Below the pieces are notes generated by a model. That model had not been told where the DNA came from, ran no database searches, and was given only the letters and a program-made list of their open reading frames with translations. Positions 11,191 through 23,833 of a stretch of 64,000 nucleotides of DNA are shown one piece after another. The DNA is taken from NCBI GenBank assembly GCA_958496175.1, contig OY292276.1, positions 24,942,001 through 25,006,000 of the forward strand. Reading direction: 5' to 3'. Origin of the DNA: Sisyra terminalis (taxonomy: Eukaryota > Arthropoda > Insecta > Neuroptera > Sisyridae). A program made the translations under genes and the position numbers. Within the stretch, counting starts at the first letter, position 1, and each line of letters starts with the position of its first letter.

Positions 11191-12860
11191 CTGAAATGTA
11201 TGTTTTAAGTGAAAGCGCTTAGGTTGACTTTGAAGTTCATAAACAGTATGTATATTATAATGTTGAATAAAATAAAAAATTAGTTTTATATTAAGAATAT
11301 TAATAAAATTCAATTTAATTATTTACAATTATTATTTATAATATAGACAGGCAAGATAACGTTTGCCAGGTTAAGCTATTGATACCTAAATTAAAGCATA
11401 GATTGAAAGGCTTCATCATACGTTTTTTTTAATTATTTTTCCCCGAACTTTAAAAAATAGCTAAAGAAAAATTCAAAAACCAAACTATTTATTCTAGCCC
11501 TTTAAAAATAAATAGAAAATTAAAATATTGACATGAAAAACATCATCTAAAATTAAAATAAAAGTGAGTAGAGAAAGCTCGGGGGCAAATCACGAGGGAA
11601 ATATTCGAGGGCAATTTTACAAATGTGTGAAGTTAAACTTTTCAAATTAATTTCCAGTGCTAATAATTGGAAACATATAAACCAAACTTGTCAAGAAATT
11701 AGTTAATGGGACACGCCCTGGTAAATTGAAGGTCAACTTTGTCCAATATAGTTGAAATGTTTCTATCTCTAAATTTTCGTTCTGGTCGACAGTACATTGG
11801 ACGAGCAATGCCGTTTATTCTTTGAGATTTTATACCGTTTTACCGATGCAAATGCGTGTAAAATTGATAAAAAAAAAACGAAAAGTTGATTTATACGATA
11901 TAAGCTTTCATGTGAAAGAACACCTTTCGAAGCCATTACACAAAGTGACTCTTCAACTTGGGCGTATAATTAATTGATTCCAAGTCACGCACATCATATA
12001 GTACCACCCCAAGATGAAAAAACTTTCATATGAGCTAAAAATCATTCAAACAACGTAAACAAGCCTCACTTAATACCCAAAATGCTTTCAAGTACCTTAT
12101 TAAACCGCAGACCAATTTGACCGGTTCCCATATGCAATGTGAATCTGATCTCTAAAATAAATATTCCCGGGAAACCCAAGTCCTCATTAATTCCATCAAT
12201 GTCAGAATCGGGGTATATAAAAATTATCTTGTTTGAAGAAAGTCTTTTTAAGCCTCATACATATTTTGTTGACCTATAAATTTCAATGGAAATATACACC
12301 AAGTGCATTAGCATATAGACAAGTTGAACTCAATTTCGAATATAATAATGACTTTGATTTTTTCCGTTTGATTAGCAAAAAAAAAGTAATTTTATTTGCC
12401 AAGTTATATAAACTTGAAGTCTGATTGCATTTTGTTAAAAAAAAAATAAGAAAATTTTATATATTCAAAGAATTGCAAGTGCTTTGTTATTTCAAATAAG
12501 TGAAGTATGAGATCACGTTTTGAAAATGGTCTTAAATTGGCGAATAATTTCATTTCATTCTTCATAACTGTGACCTAAAGTTCAAAGTTTCAATTAAACC
12601 AATTAAGTATGAGAGTTGCGTGTAAGATTTATGTATTTGACTTTTGTAAAAATAGAAGTAAATAATTTCGTTTTATAAAGGAATATTGAAATATTTTAAT
12701 GTTAACGTATATAAATATTGACTGTTTGGGAATGACTTGCGTTAGTTAACTGTTAGGGGTTGGCCAATAGAAACTGTCGTCGGTATTTAAATATTTGATG
12801 ATATTATTTTTGAATGTCTTCAAAATCAATAATGTAAAATAAAATTGAATAAATAATATG
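11191..12860. other. A+T-rich DNA, nothing recognised
   Basis: No supported feature. Confidence 0.4.
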
Positions 12861-12863
12861 GCT

Positions 12864-12895
12864 CTTATTGATTTCAACATTTTTTTCCACTGAAA
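12864..12895 (+). repeat. Direct repeat left of repeat A copy 2
   Basis: CTTATTGATTTCAACAT and the following CCACTGAAA recur at 14388-14418 in the same orientation, with only a few mismatches between. The pair brackets repeat A copy 2, about 1.5 kb apart. Confidence 0.7.
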
Positions 12896-13096
12896 TTCTT
12901 TTTTTTTCAACGGAAAGGTAGCGACTTGTTTGTCTTAAAATGAACAAATATTTTGCCGAATATTCGGTGTTTCGGTCAAGAGTTTGACCGAATTTTCGGT
13001 ATTAGGAAAACTCATTATCCTTGGTATCTCTATTTTTGGACTGGCACTTTTGACTTTTAACTAGACATTGAATCAATAGGATATGAGTTTTTAGTA

Positions 13097-13514
13097 AAGA
13101 TGCCACGAATAGTGATTTAGCCGAATAACAAATATTCGGCTAGTCTCTAGGGCGAAGCACCGAATATTCGGCAACACTTAGTACCTTTCACGGGTGACAG
13201 ATTTAATGCTACCATTAGGTACGATGTTGAAAATGTAATTTACAAATATTTTGTGTAGTAATAAATTTTTTTTTCTTTAAAATTTTTTATACTTGATTTC
13301 TAAAGGATGATGATATTAAGGGTGTTTGATTCGGGGTTAAAACTTGTTTAAAAATTTTGTAGTTCTATTTTATGTTCAGAAACCGACATTACTTTCTGGT
13401 TCACTTAATACATTTTTGAGCAAAATTTGTTCTTTTATTTTATTTTATTTTTTATTTTTATTTTATATTCGGCCGAATAACGAATAACAGTCAAATATTC
13501 TTATAAAATTTCTA
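13097..13514. mobile_element. MITE-like insertion nested in repeat A copy 2
   Basis: The similarity between the two repeat A copies breaks after GAGTTTTT (13085-13096 region) and resumes after TAGTTTTT near 13515, so the intervening DNA is an insertion with a 7-of-8 target duplication, a length typical of hAT elements. It carries ATTCGG-rich palindromic stretches near both ends (about 13120-13170 and 13470-13490). The terminal inverted repeats are poorly conserved. Confidence 0.5.
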
Positions 13515-13625
13515 GTTTTTGGGATAATATTTTGTATAACGGTTTAAATTTTTCGAATAATTAATTTATATAACACTTACGAAATAAACGAATGATGTTA
13601 CTAATTACTACTAATTTTAAGCAGT

Positions 13626-13797
13626 CTAACCGGTCAATTGGTCAAGGCGACCACTTCAAAATCTGTAGGTATTAAGTTCAAATCTCGTAATGGGCAAATT
13701 TTCAGTATTTCTCAGTTTACGAATTTTTATAAACACTAACGTCGCTAAAGACCCAAGTTGATAAAAAGCGACTCTAAATAACTACTAAAAAAAATAA
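13626..13797 (+). mobile_element. tRNA-derived SINE, copy 1
   Basis: A member of the SINE family best seen at 30461-30633. It has the tRNA-like head (A-box-like GTCAATTGGTCAAGG, B-box-like GTTCAAATCTC) and the body blocks TATTTCTCAGTTTACGAATT and GTCGCTAAAGACC, ending in an A-rich tail. It lies inside repeat A copy 2, where copy 1 has no counterpart, so it is a later insertion. Confidence 0.75.
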
Positions 13798-14387
13798 TTT
13801 TAAATCTCATCAAAAAAAAAAAATAAAGCATTTTTTTCAACTTGTTTCAAGATTTGAATTTCTAAAGAATTATGTAAAGAATATAAAATTTGGGAAATTA
13901 TATATAAACACAGTATTTACTGGTTTCAAAATTTAGGGTTCAGTTGTTCAAAATCTCAAAACCTTTCAAGTGTTTTACCGACCGTTTTAAAATTTTTGCA
14001 CAACGTTTTATTCATACACATGTATGCTTCAATTAAATTAGGAGACTCAATAGAGTCTCACATCAACAGGTACAGCGAAGAATGTTACGGGTTGTCAAAG
14101 AAGGTTTTTTATTGTTATTGTCGCGCTCAAATCGACATCTTCAGAGATAAAGCGAATTTTCCAAGACTTAATTGAAAATGTATACCTTAAAGATAAGTAA
14201 CATTTGGTATAGTGAGGAATGCGGCGAGTTGCTAAACGAAGTGTTGTAATATCCCATAAAAACGTTTTTTTAGTTTCATTAAGAAACATAAAAGGTAACT
14301 AAAGCAGATAATTAGTTAAATGGACAGAAATTAATAATCAATAAAATATTTATCAAAAAAAAAAATGAACAAATAATTCAACACGTA

Positions 14388-14419
14388 CTTATTGATTTCA
14401 ACATATTATCCCACTGAAA
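14388..14419 (+). repeat. Direct repeat right of repeat A copy 2
   Basis: Partner of 12864-12895. Together they bracket repeat A copy 2 like a long target duplication, short LTRs or remnants of a tandem unit; the sequence does not decide which. Confidence 0.7.
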
Positions 14420-16111
14420 AATAAGGACAAAACTTCTTTTCCACAACGCTTTTTGAAATATATTTCTTAAAAATCCATTTTGCTATTGACTTGAAAAGTT
14501 CCCTTAAATGGTTCTATTAAATTTATCCAAATGTGAAATATATTTTATTAAAATTTCCTAGAAAGTCAATTTGAGAAAATAGTTAGAAAACAAGTTTCCA
14601 AAGTAAACGCAAAAATTTACATAGTTGAAATCATTTTAAAAGCCTTCAAACGTTTAAAAACACCCGATGAAGAAAAAATCTAAAATTTCCTCTTCGGAAA
14701 TACTTTGAAATGGAAAAATTCGTTAACGTTAACATTTCTATATAATATTATTTCAGTTCCCTCTCTATTTAAAACCAATTCCAACTCAACGTTTCATCCC
14801 CTTTCACAAAAAGCTTGAATCCATAAAGATAATTTATTTTCACATTAAAAATATGAAATACATTTGGACAACTCAATAGTTTTGATCGCATTTTCGTTTA
14901 TCATTCCCGCAATGTCTGCCTTTTATTCCATTTGGAAAACATTAAATTATATGAGACATTAAATAAAGAAACTCACTCGCGGAAAGTAAAAGAATGAAGA
15001 AATTATAATTTATTTATTTACATCAGGTTCAATTTTCGCATTTAGCAACGGAAATGAGTTAATAAATTTCCATTCCTTTTCTCGCGATAAAAATCAATGG
15101 AACCAAAAAAAAAAAAGAAAAACATAGTTTACTTTGAATATTTACATTATAAATGTGATAACGGATAGTGTGATAACAACTTTGAAAGTCAGAAGGGTGT
15201 AATATGGTTAATTTTTAATGTTTCATCTCACATTTATGGGTGACAACAAAACACCAAAGCGGATATTCTATGAAATGTCTTCCACCAAAAAGCTTCGCTA
15301 TGAAACTAACATGAATGCGCAAATAAATAATTTTCAATGTTATGCATTTTAAAGTAATTGTTTAAATAGAACAATACGGCATATGTTTTGTGTAAAATTA
15401 AGAAAATTTATTCAACCAGTTGGAGCCAATTTTGTAAATTAAAAGTATGAATTTTGTAACAGTGAACTATGGGACCTCTGGGATTTTGGAAGAACTTTTT
15501 TTTAAATATTGATACAAGTGAAATAAAATCTTTTTGAAATGTTCGCTTTATTCAGAAGGTATAACAACAACAAATTCGCCTGAATCAAATTCGATTTTGT
15601 GAGCTCTATTGAATCTATTGAGTGCAATGTATTCATTTCACTTTAATAGATTCGGGCGACTTGGCTCTTTCTCAGATGTCCTTTTCAGTAAGGGTGCAAT
15701 CGAAACCTATTGTGTTATAGCGAAATACGATACTTAGCCAATTTTCGATCGTTTGGTCAATTTATTGAGCCCTAAAACGTCCATTGTAAATTTATTTTTG
15801 ACTTACCACTATTTACTTTCTCAATTACAGTTGATCGAAACAATTACCAAAAAATAAAAAAAAAGCTTAAGAACCTATTGTGTATTAAATAGAATAGTTA
15901 CACAACGTAAAAATATCAAGCTTGAATGGAAAAAAGTATTTTTACAGGACAGAAAATTATTCTATAGAAGCAAAAATACCTATCATTTCGGAAAAATTAT
16001 TTCTTTGGATAAGAGTTAGAAATAATTACTAAGTTTTCAAGCAAAAAACATCAATAGTTTCAAATGCATAATTTTAATTCCAAGAATATATTTTTCAAGC
16101 CAACTAATTAA
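14420..16111. other. A+T-rich DNA, only a short imperfect inverted repeat seen
   Basis: Near 15574 and 15650 AATTCGCCTGAATC and GATTCGGGCGACTT form a 12-of-14 inverted repeat about 65 bp apart, which may be chance or a very short MITE. Nothing else is supported. Confidence 0.3.
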
Positions 16112-16370
16112 GTCACTAATTTAGTCCCTTCTGGTGGGTGATAATTGAGTGACATCAATATCTGGCAACGTTGCATTTTCTACTTTATTCTTAATTTGAT
16201 GCGCAAGTAAATCAGGCTTTAATGAAAATTTACCAACAAAAGCGGAAATTATATGATATTAAAATTGAATTATCAAAAAAAATCGTAAATTAAATTTAAA
16301 ACAAAGTAGAAAATGCAATGTTGTCAGATATTGATGTCACTCAAAGGGACATAAATCACTAATTTACTCT
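16112..16370. mobile_element. Foldback-type inverted-repeat element, copy 1
   Basis: The left arm (about 16112-16195) and right arm (about 16286-16367) are near-inverted copies. Both contain GAGTGACATCAATATCTG followed by a CAACGTTGCATTTTCTACTT-like block, with two to three mismatches. The central loop is about 90 bp and nothing is coded. The inner arm block is shared with the larger foldback element at 42014-42643, while the outer arms differ. Confidence 0.75.
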
Positions 16371-16391
16371 ATTATTTGAAAACTAGTAACT

Positions 16392-16510
16392 TTCTGGGAA
16401 ATATTCATAGCCCAGCACTGACAAAAATGACAAATGGCAAAAATTGGCATTTGAATGAAAACGAAATGACAGTTGAAACCAATGACATCAATCAGTTCAA
16501 AATTGCGGCA
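16392..16510 (+). repeat. Dispersed repeat 'B', head fragment
   Basis: AATATTCATAGCCCAGCACT, then GACAAAAATGACAAATGGCA and a GACAGTTGAAACCAATGACA block match the heads of repeat B at 28248, 41863 and (inverted) 49990-50115. Function and class are unknown. Confidence 0.6.
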
Positions 16511-16909
16511 ATAATTATTATATCTGTTTTACACTCACATGTACCTATGTGTTTGTGTATTGACAGTAATAGTATAAATTGTGTTCAAAATTGTTTTACA
16601 TTTTAGTTATCACAAACTACTAATAACTGCTGAACCATTTCAGCCATTACTGGAACATGCTATGGCAGTAGATTAAAAACATTTTTTAAATTACGACAAA
16701 TAAGTACAACTTCTCACACGTGTACATAAGTACATACACCATTTTTTAACCTCACAAGTTGCGGAATAATATAAAATCTTGCATACAACAATTTTGATTT
16801 TAATGAACTTATGTTTTTGTAAGTTAAAGGGACTTATTAATAAAAATTACTTTTAGAATATGTGCTGAAAGTAGCGATAAAGTGCCTATTTAATTGTTTT
16901 TTTTTGGTC

Positions 16910-17067
16910 ATTTGCCATCGCTTTTTAACTACGAAGGTGTATAATGACTCCAGGGTTAATAAAAATTCGTAAGTCGAGAAATATAAAAAAATGTACTCGA
17001 TACGAGATTCGAACCCAACACCTACTAGTATTGTAACAGCCACGTTGACCACTTGGTCACCGGTAGG
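16910..17067 (-). mobile_element. tRNA-derived SINE, copy 2
   Basis: Reverse-oriented copy. Reading the minus strand: a head with TGGTCAACGTGGC, a B-box-like GGGTTCGAATCTCGTATCGA, the TTTCTCGACTTACGAATTTT block and a terminal TTAAAAAGCGATGGC. It is nearly full length, and its B box is close to a tRNA consensus. Confidence 0.8.
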
Positions 17068-18834
17068 CTTTTATTATTATTTGATATCAAAGAGACTATA
17101 TAAGCGACTTGCCTATTACACCACAATGTGTACACACGAAGTGTGGGTGTTGCAAAAAATTCACATTTGCTGAACAAATTACACTTTATACTTTGTTCAC
17201 TTGAATTAAATTACAGAACATCATTTACATTGAAGATAACAATTCCACTACTACTAATAACTATCTTGGTAAAAGTTACGTCTACAGATCGGATTAATAT
17301 ATTTCAACTAAACAACAATGCATAAGATTTCTACTGATCTCTGGCCTTCAGTATGAAAATCAATTTGTCAAATGTATTAGATTAGTTAATTTCAATAAAA
17401 AAAGTCGATTAACAAATTTATTAGTTTTGAACTGTCCCCGAACAAAAGTCGTTAATTTGATTGAAGCAACCCTCTTTGATTTATTTTGTTGAAATCCCTT
17501 CCTCCATTCCATTGATCTGTATATACATTGCAACTAAAAGGTTTCTCATCTTTAAAAAACCCGCATAATTAAAATGAAAATGGAGGATGCCACATATACG
17601 TTTGTATAATATAAGCTCATTGAATTTATTGAAACGGTTGACAGATTGATGCACTTAATTGGTATATCAGATCTGTAAGCACAAAGCCGTCTCCAACGGA
17701 CTAGATGTTATCGGTGGTACTCTCTTATTGCCAACACTGAATGAGACCTCTTTCGTTCGTTTCAATTGAGCACAAAGCAGCAACACGCCTCTTGTTGCCT
17801 ATTCGACAATAATGCGATCAATCTTCTCAAAACGAGATCGTACATTCAATATTTGGCACACGAATAAATCAAATTATCAGATTACGTATGTTATAGGCAA
17901 AGCTTCGCTTAAATAGAAGCATTAGCTGGTTTGGTAACAATAAATACACGAGATACGAATACGATAATTCAAAAATCGCTCTTTATGGCTCTCCAAACAG
18001 AACCGATAACATTATCTTTGGCCCAAATATTGGTAATAGATTAATATAAGAGCTTATCAAAAAAATTGGGGTATGATTGATATATGACGAAAGCTCATCT
18101 ATCTAATCGTTGCTATTTACATGTTGATGTGCGATGTGATAGTGAAACCAAAATGACCTCATTTTTTACTACACTCATTGAATGTTGAAACTTGAATTCA
18201 CGGCTCTATAGCTTCACGTAAGAAAAAAAGTCAAGTTATTTGAATATTGATAGGAATATATTGATCTCCGTTCTCAAGAAAAGTAATCTGAAATTGGTTT
18301 ATATAATGAAATTGTAGTATTACGTCTTCATTATAAATTTAAAAAAAAAAATAAAAAGAAAAAGGAAGTATGATATTTATAACTAGAGGACCCGATGAAC
18401 TTCATACCACCTTAAATTGAATTGCGAAAATGTATTGATATCATTAATATTACCCCATTTTTAACTATTTATATGGATATACACATTAGTACTTAGGCTT
18501 GATTATAACAAATTAAGTACGTTTTTTAATTATACATTTTATTTTCCATATTTAGATTCATACCTACAAATTTAGAACCTTACATTTTATTTATTTTGTT
18601 TTTTATTTAAAATTTTGGGGCTCAGCAACTTAGGCCATATGCACCTTAGATATTTACATAGGTGAGTTTTTTACATTAAGTATAGATTATATGTAATGGT
18701 ATTTATCTATGAACATTGAAATTTAGCTAAAATTATTAAAATTAGAGTAAAACTATAAATTTGAGATATAAATAATATGTGAGCACAATGGATTTACACA
18801 ACAGATTAAATTTTTCACTTATCACAGATTATTT
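17068..18834. other. A+T-rich DNA, nothing recognised
   Basis: A less A+T-rich patch at about 17680-17860 has no open frame or repeat that I can identify. Confidence 0.35.
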
Positions 18835-19950
18835 TTGATATTTGTTTTCTTCTGGGACTGTAAAATATCCAGGGCGATGGGCGACGATGGTCTGAGGTCT
18901 TCCCATCTCAGCGTCCCATTTCTGGATAGAGCCCCGTTACATCCAACCAGAATATGGTTGACATCCAGGACGCTCCTACATATGGAACAAGATTTTTGTT
19001 CTTCGCCTCTTGAATCCAGTCATGGATTTCCCTGGTGTGCCCCGTTCTTAGGCGAGTCAGGGTGACTTGGTCCGTTCTGCTCATGTTCCCTTTATAATCT
19101 GTTTTCTCAACTTTATCTTTAATCTGTCTAAGGTGGGTTTGTGTCTTGTCCCACTTTTTTTACCACATTTCTGTAATTATTTTTGCAACAGTTTTGGCAT
19201 TGTTGTTGAATTCTTCTTCATTTATGGGGTATAGATATTAATGAACCGTACATATTTAGAACATTGAACATATTAAAACCCATATGCATGCAAAAATTCA
19301 TAAAAGCTCACTTATTCATGAGTTTTCAAACATATATAGATGTTTCTAAGCACATTTTTATTTTTGACTCTTTGTGCCCCTCGAAATTGTATTGATCTTT
19401 TGACCAATTCGTTCCTAAGGTCACTATTAATCAGGAAGTGGATGCTTACTGGGAATGTTTCTATTTTCTTCAGTACTTTTTTAAACAGAATATTTATTTT
19501 GGTTTTTTTATCATTTTCTTCAGTACTTTTTTAAACAGAATATTTATTTTGGTTTTTTTATCATTTAGCACTTCAGCACATAGTTAAGATGGCTTATCTT
19601 TCTGCATTAGTGCTATGTACCTATTTGAATGTGCTATAATGATGTCCCGATGTTATCCTAGTAATTATTTTTATTCTTTCTGTTCTTTAGTTTGAAGTGA
19701 ACCATAGTCTTTAAGCCATTGAACGATGTGTAATATAGGAGTTATTGATGAATTAATTTCTCTTTTTTCGATATACTCTTCATTTCTTCGTACATATATT
19801 GATTTTTTTTTCAGATTTTAAAATGGCAAATGCAAGTTTAAACATGTTTCTTTTTAATTAATTTGTTGATGGTCTAGTGACCCTCTTTGTGACTTGGTAC
19901 CCATAAAAGTTTGGTAATTTAAATTTTCTTGTAGTTGTTTAGTACTGGTT
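18835..19950 (-). pseudogene. Decayed non-LTR retrotransposon tail (RNase H and zinc-knuckle)
   Basis: Reading the minus strand from high to low coordinates: near 19905 a frame gives LLWVPSHKEGH, the conserved last block of retroelement RNase H (W-V-P-S-H-x-G). Around 19070-19220, after one stop, it gives KKWDKTQTHLRQIKDKVEK and RTDQVTLTRLRTGHTREIH. After a frameshift, around 18840-18985, it gives CSICRSVLDVNHILVGC, a C-x2-C...H...C knuckle. This order matches the C-terminus of RNase H-bearing non-LTR elements. Insertions and at least one internal duplication (19463-19562) separate the pieces. It cannot encode a protein. It may be the same family as the plus-strand remnant near 33490. Confidence 0.7.
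19463..19562 (+). repeat. Perfect 50-bp tandem duplication
   Basis: The unit at 19463-19512, starting ATTTTCTTCAGTACTTTTTT, is repeated without a mismatch at 19513-19562. The lack of divergence points to a recent duplication inside an old retroelement remnant, or an assembly artefact. Confidence 0.9.
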
Positions 19951-20500
19951 CTGATTTCACTACTTTATACGCATTTGCTTAATGTAAAAAAATATTCTAG
20001 AAATCCTATCACCATTTTGGCCATATTTATTTCTACTAATATCAGCATGAAAATTTTGTATTGGAAACATTAGATCTTTTAGGTCGCGACATTGTTCATA
20101 ATAATATTTTCACAATAAAATTTATTAATAACACTCACACAAAATATGAATTAAATTATAAATCTGGCACTTTAATTTAATAAATAAAAAAGTCAAATTC
20201 AAACGATTGCTATGTGTTTTTGAAAAGCTGACCACAGGCTTCATTGATTACAAATAATGTTTATGTATGTGTGACTTAAGGAAACAATTGAGAAATACGT
20301 CAAACCTAATTTATTTAAAAACTCAATTTTTTCATAATGTTTTTGGTATTCCAATAAAAAATCTATTAACCTAAGAGTAGACGAGCCCAACAAATCATAG
20401 ATCATGAAAACTGCCAACACGTTTTCGGTACTAAGTTCAAAAAAATATTTTTAATTTGTTTAATACTTTTTATAAAAAACAAAGAAAAGCTTACTAGCTT

Positions 20501-20640
20501 ACTAGGTGTTGGGCTCAATCCTCATATCGAGCAAATTTTTGGTATTTCTTGATTTACGAATATTTATTACCCCTAGAGTCGCCAAAGACCTTGGTAGTTA
20601 AAAAGCGACGGTAAATTACAATAACAATAAAATAAAATAA
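20501..20640 (+). mobile_element. tRNA-derived SINE, copy 3 (head-truncated)
   Basis: Starts just before the B-box region (TAGGTGTTGGGCTCAATCCT) and continues through TATTTCTTGATTTACGAATA, CCCTAGAGTCGCCAAAGACC and AAAAAGCGACGGTAAAT, then an A-rich tail with AATAAAATAAA. The A-box half is missing, consistent with 5' truncation. Confidence 0.8.
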
Positions 20641-22609
20641 GAAAAAAAGTAGTTTCATTATTAAACTATTATATGATCTTTAGATTAATGATATAAATTG
20701 TTTTTATTCCAAAACTCAATTTTAAAAAAATTACATTGAGGATGTCAACATTGTTTTAAATAATTGATGAAACTGATTTTGAGATCTAGGCTTATTTGGA
20801 AGGAAAGCTCAAAAATTCAACTCAATCATACACAGTTAGCGCTATTTTGTTATTTTTACCTCCTTTGAAAATATTCGCTTGAAAATAATCAAAAATGAAT
20901 GCTTTTTTTTTTAAATTATACCATTAATTCTTATTTACTTTACTGAAAAACTATAAATATACGGAAGTGCTGAAATATGGTGTGAAAAGTGTATCATTCT
21001 CAGAAATAGTTTGAATTTTAAATCTAATTATATAGTTTTTCTTAAGTTGCAATTAAAAAACTAATTGATTTAATTAAGAGTTTTCAACCCAAATGATTTT
21101 CTGTTGGATTTAAAATGAGAAAATAAATTTTCAAATTTCCTACTTAGAGAAAATACCAAGTTTGTCATCGCAATTTTAAACGAATTTCTTATAAATTCAG
21201 TCCAGTGGCCGTTTCAAATTTATTTCCTCTAAAATGAAAACGTATATTGCATTCAAAATTCTGGCCTTATTTCTTCGTTTATTGCATGTAGGGGGACTCA
21301 ATTTGTTTCACTTAAAAATATATTCTCGGGACATTCATTTAAATTTCTTATCCTTTAACATTAAGGCCTTTATTGGACCTATATGGTGTCGTTAATCTCA
21401 TTTCATTATCTCTAATTAAGAACAATATTATTTGAAGCAAAAGGGTGTTAAGAACTTCCATATGCTCTAAATTAAAAATTCGACCATTTAAATATGATAC
21501 AACATAAAAATAAAATATTTTAACAGCTGCTTTTTGGAATAATTTGGAGCTATAAATAATAATTAATTAGTTTTTTTTACGATTTTTAGCCGCTTATGTT
21601 TTAATGGAAAGTTAAAAAATAAATATTTTAGCGATTTTATTATTTGATTAATAAATAGGGAAACAATTATAAATGTATTGAAAGAAAAAGAGGGGAAGGT
21701 TTTTTATTAAAAAAAAAAATATTAAATCGTATTTATTTGTGTTCAAATATTTGTATAATTTTATTAGATATTTTCTTTGAATTTAATTAAATGAAAAAAT
21801 ATTTACTTAGAGCTTTGTGAAAATGTATGTATTTAGATGTGAAAAAGCAAACCAAACGAAACGTTCTTTTCAAATTCATTTGTAATTAAATAAGCAGCAA
21901 GAAAATAATTTGTTGCTCATTATCTGAGTGAAGAATTAATTACTGTTAATATAAATTTTCTTGAAATTTAAGCACTTGGTCGGAGCAAATGTAAGTGTGT
22001 TTTTATTACAATTCTACAATTAATTGTATCCATTAGTTTTTCGAGTGTTAGAATAATATAATCTTCGTTTAACGAACGAAAAAAGGAACGAGTGTTTCAA
22101 GGACTGTTATAGAAGAAATAAAAATTCAAATTCAGTATTTCCTATAGGAAAAAATCATTGTTTAAATTTAATATAATTTTTTTAAGAGAAATATTTTCAT
22201 TCAAACAAAAAACGAAAAGCCCGAAGAGAATGAAAGTTAATGGAAAATAAACCTATATTTTTAAACCAAAAATTTGAAATTTTAATGTTAAAACCTCAGA
22301 TTATTCAGTGACATGTGATTCCATTATGTATTCTATTGAAAGTTGTTTGTTGAAACAACAACGAAGTCTCTTTTCAGATAGATTCGTACATAATGGAGTA
22401 CACAATGAAGAGTTGTTTTAGCATTTAACCATTGAGATTCTTTCCATTTTTGAGTTAACGTAAGTGATGTTAAAAGCTTATAAATATTTAAATTCAAGCA
22501 TTAGTTCGTTTTCGTGTCGTTTGTGAAAAGTCGTTTCGCTAATACTTTACTAATATAGTTTCTATGAAAAAAATTATCAGTGAATTTAAACAAATTTTGA
22601 TGTATAAAG
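20641..22609. other. A+T-rich DNA, nothing recognised
   Basis: No supported feature. Confidence 0.4.
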
Positions 22610-22861
22610 CAGCAGTTTTTAACCTGGATTTAATCTAACCTCAGGGGTTTCGTGAGTCAGTCTCGCGGGTTTGGCGGCTCCTTAATGGTTTAATTCGTAA
22701 TGTGGACAATGTATAAATATATCTCTATGTTTTGTACAAATATATACTTATGTTTAGCATTTCAAAATCTTAAATAATTCTTTTCCAATTAAGAAAGGTT
22801 TGGTAAATGGCCATATGAAACTGATGGAGGTCATTAACTCCAACAAGGTTAAGAATCACTG
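22610..22861. mobile_element. hAT-like MITE, 252 bp
   Basis: The ends are CAGCAGTTTTTAACC on the left and, as reverse complement, CAGTGATTCTTAACC on the right, the C-A-G-x-G start typical of hAT termini. The 8-bp flanks GTATAAAG (22602-22609) and GTATAGAT (22862-22869) match at 6 of 8 positions, the hAT duplication length. Inside, TTCGTGAGTCAGTCTCGCGG recurs near 37580. No transposase is present. Confidence 0.75.
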
Positions 22862-23512
22862 GTATAGATAATCATTATTTAAAATTAATGTTTTAAAAAA
22901 AATATTAGATTTTTGAAGTGAAATAGTTCATCGTGTTACGTTGCCGATCACAACCAAACATACAATTGGGTACTCAAAAACTACAAAAAACCCAAGTAAT
23001 AACACTAAAAATATTGATTCCTAAAATCGTCATTAAAAATCAATACTCAACTTATTAGAGGACAATCTAAGTTTTTTCCGAACTCATATTTCTTCTATTC
23101 CTTATTTTCAAACTTTTCTTTGAACAATAGATGCAATAACCAACGAACGGTTGGTAGGACGAATAATAAAAGTAGTAAGTAGCTGGATGACCGAATTCAA
23201 CTCTAAAATTTTATGAAATTTCATTCAAATATGTTTCGGCTATGGGGAAATATTAAGCATACAAACGAAAGATATTTAACACGTATTATAAAGGTTATAA
23301 AGGTCAATAATTATTATTACTTATTTGAGTTATTAAATTTGACTATGGAGTTTTTCCATAGAAGACAACTATACAGATAAACTTAAAAATAAAATTTTAT
23401 TATATTTCAAATTTTCATCAAAATAATTAGAGCTGTTTTCAAAATCCAAAACACATACATACATACAGGAATACTTTTAATACATAAGATATTATAATAC
23501 AAATTTACAAAA

Positions 23513-23833
23513 CAGAAAAGTAAAAGGATAGGTATTCGCCGGTAGAGAAATATTCTTAAATATTACGATTAGTTGTTCGATTACAGCATACTTTATTTTT
23601 AATTACATTGTATTATCTTAGATACTTGTTGGTATCTTAGTAACTTTTCGATATCTAAGATACTATTTCAAGTTACATGATACAGTTCATTTTAAAAAAA
23701 TATATAAGATAATAGTTACTTTTTATTAAAACATAAAGGAACTAAGGTACTAAGATACTAAGAGAGTAAAATAAGTAGCTTAAAAGTAACTAAATTACTT
23801 TATAGTAACTTAGTACTCTTTTGGCCTGCTCTG
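23513..23833. mobile_element. Probable hAT-like MITE rich in GTAACT repeats
   Basis: The right end, read as reverse complement, is CAGAGCAGGCCAAAAGAGTA; the left starts CAGAAAAGTAAAAGGATA, giving imperfect inverted termini. The interior is filled with short inverted and direct motifs (AGTAACT, AGTTAC, AAGATACT), as in several noncoding hAT derivatives. The flanks match only weakly (TTACAAAA versus TTTTTCAA). Confidence 0.5.

Larger units (their letters stand above)
12915..14345 (+). repeat. Dispersed repeat 'A', copy 2, with nested insertions
   Basis: Homologous to 10226-11190 but longer because two other elements lie inside it: a MITE-like segment (about 13097-13514) and a SINE (about 13626-13797). 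The 3' part (13920-14290) keeps the best match to copy 1, including ACTCAATAGAGTCTCACATC near 14046 and TTGTCAAAGAAG near 14092. The minus-strand open frame at 14095-14289 falls in this repeat and is not recognisable as a protein family. Confidence 0.7.

Noticed and set aside
10268..13490. Regulatory sites at the GCCGAATATTCGG palindromes
   Set aside because: They occur within repeat A and a nested MITE, so they are best explained as transposon sequence.
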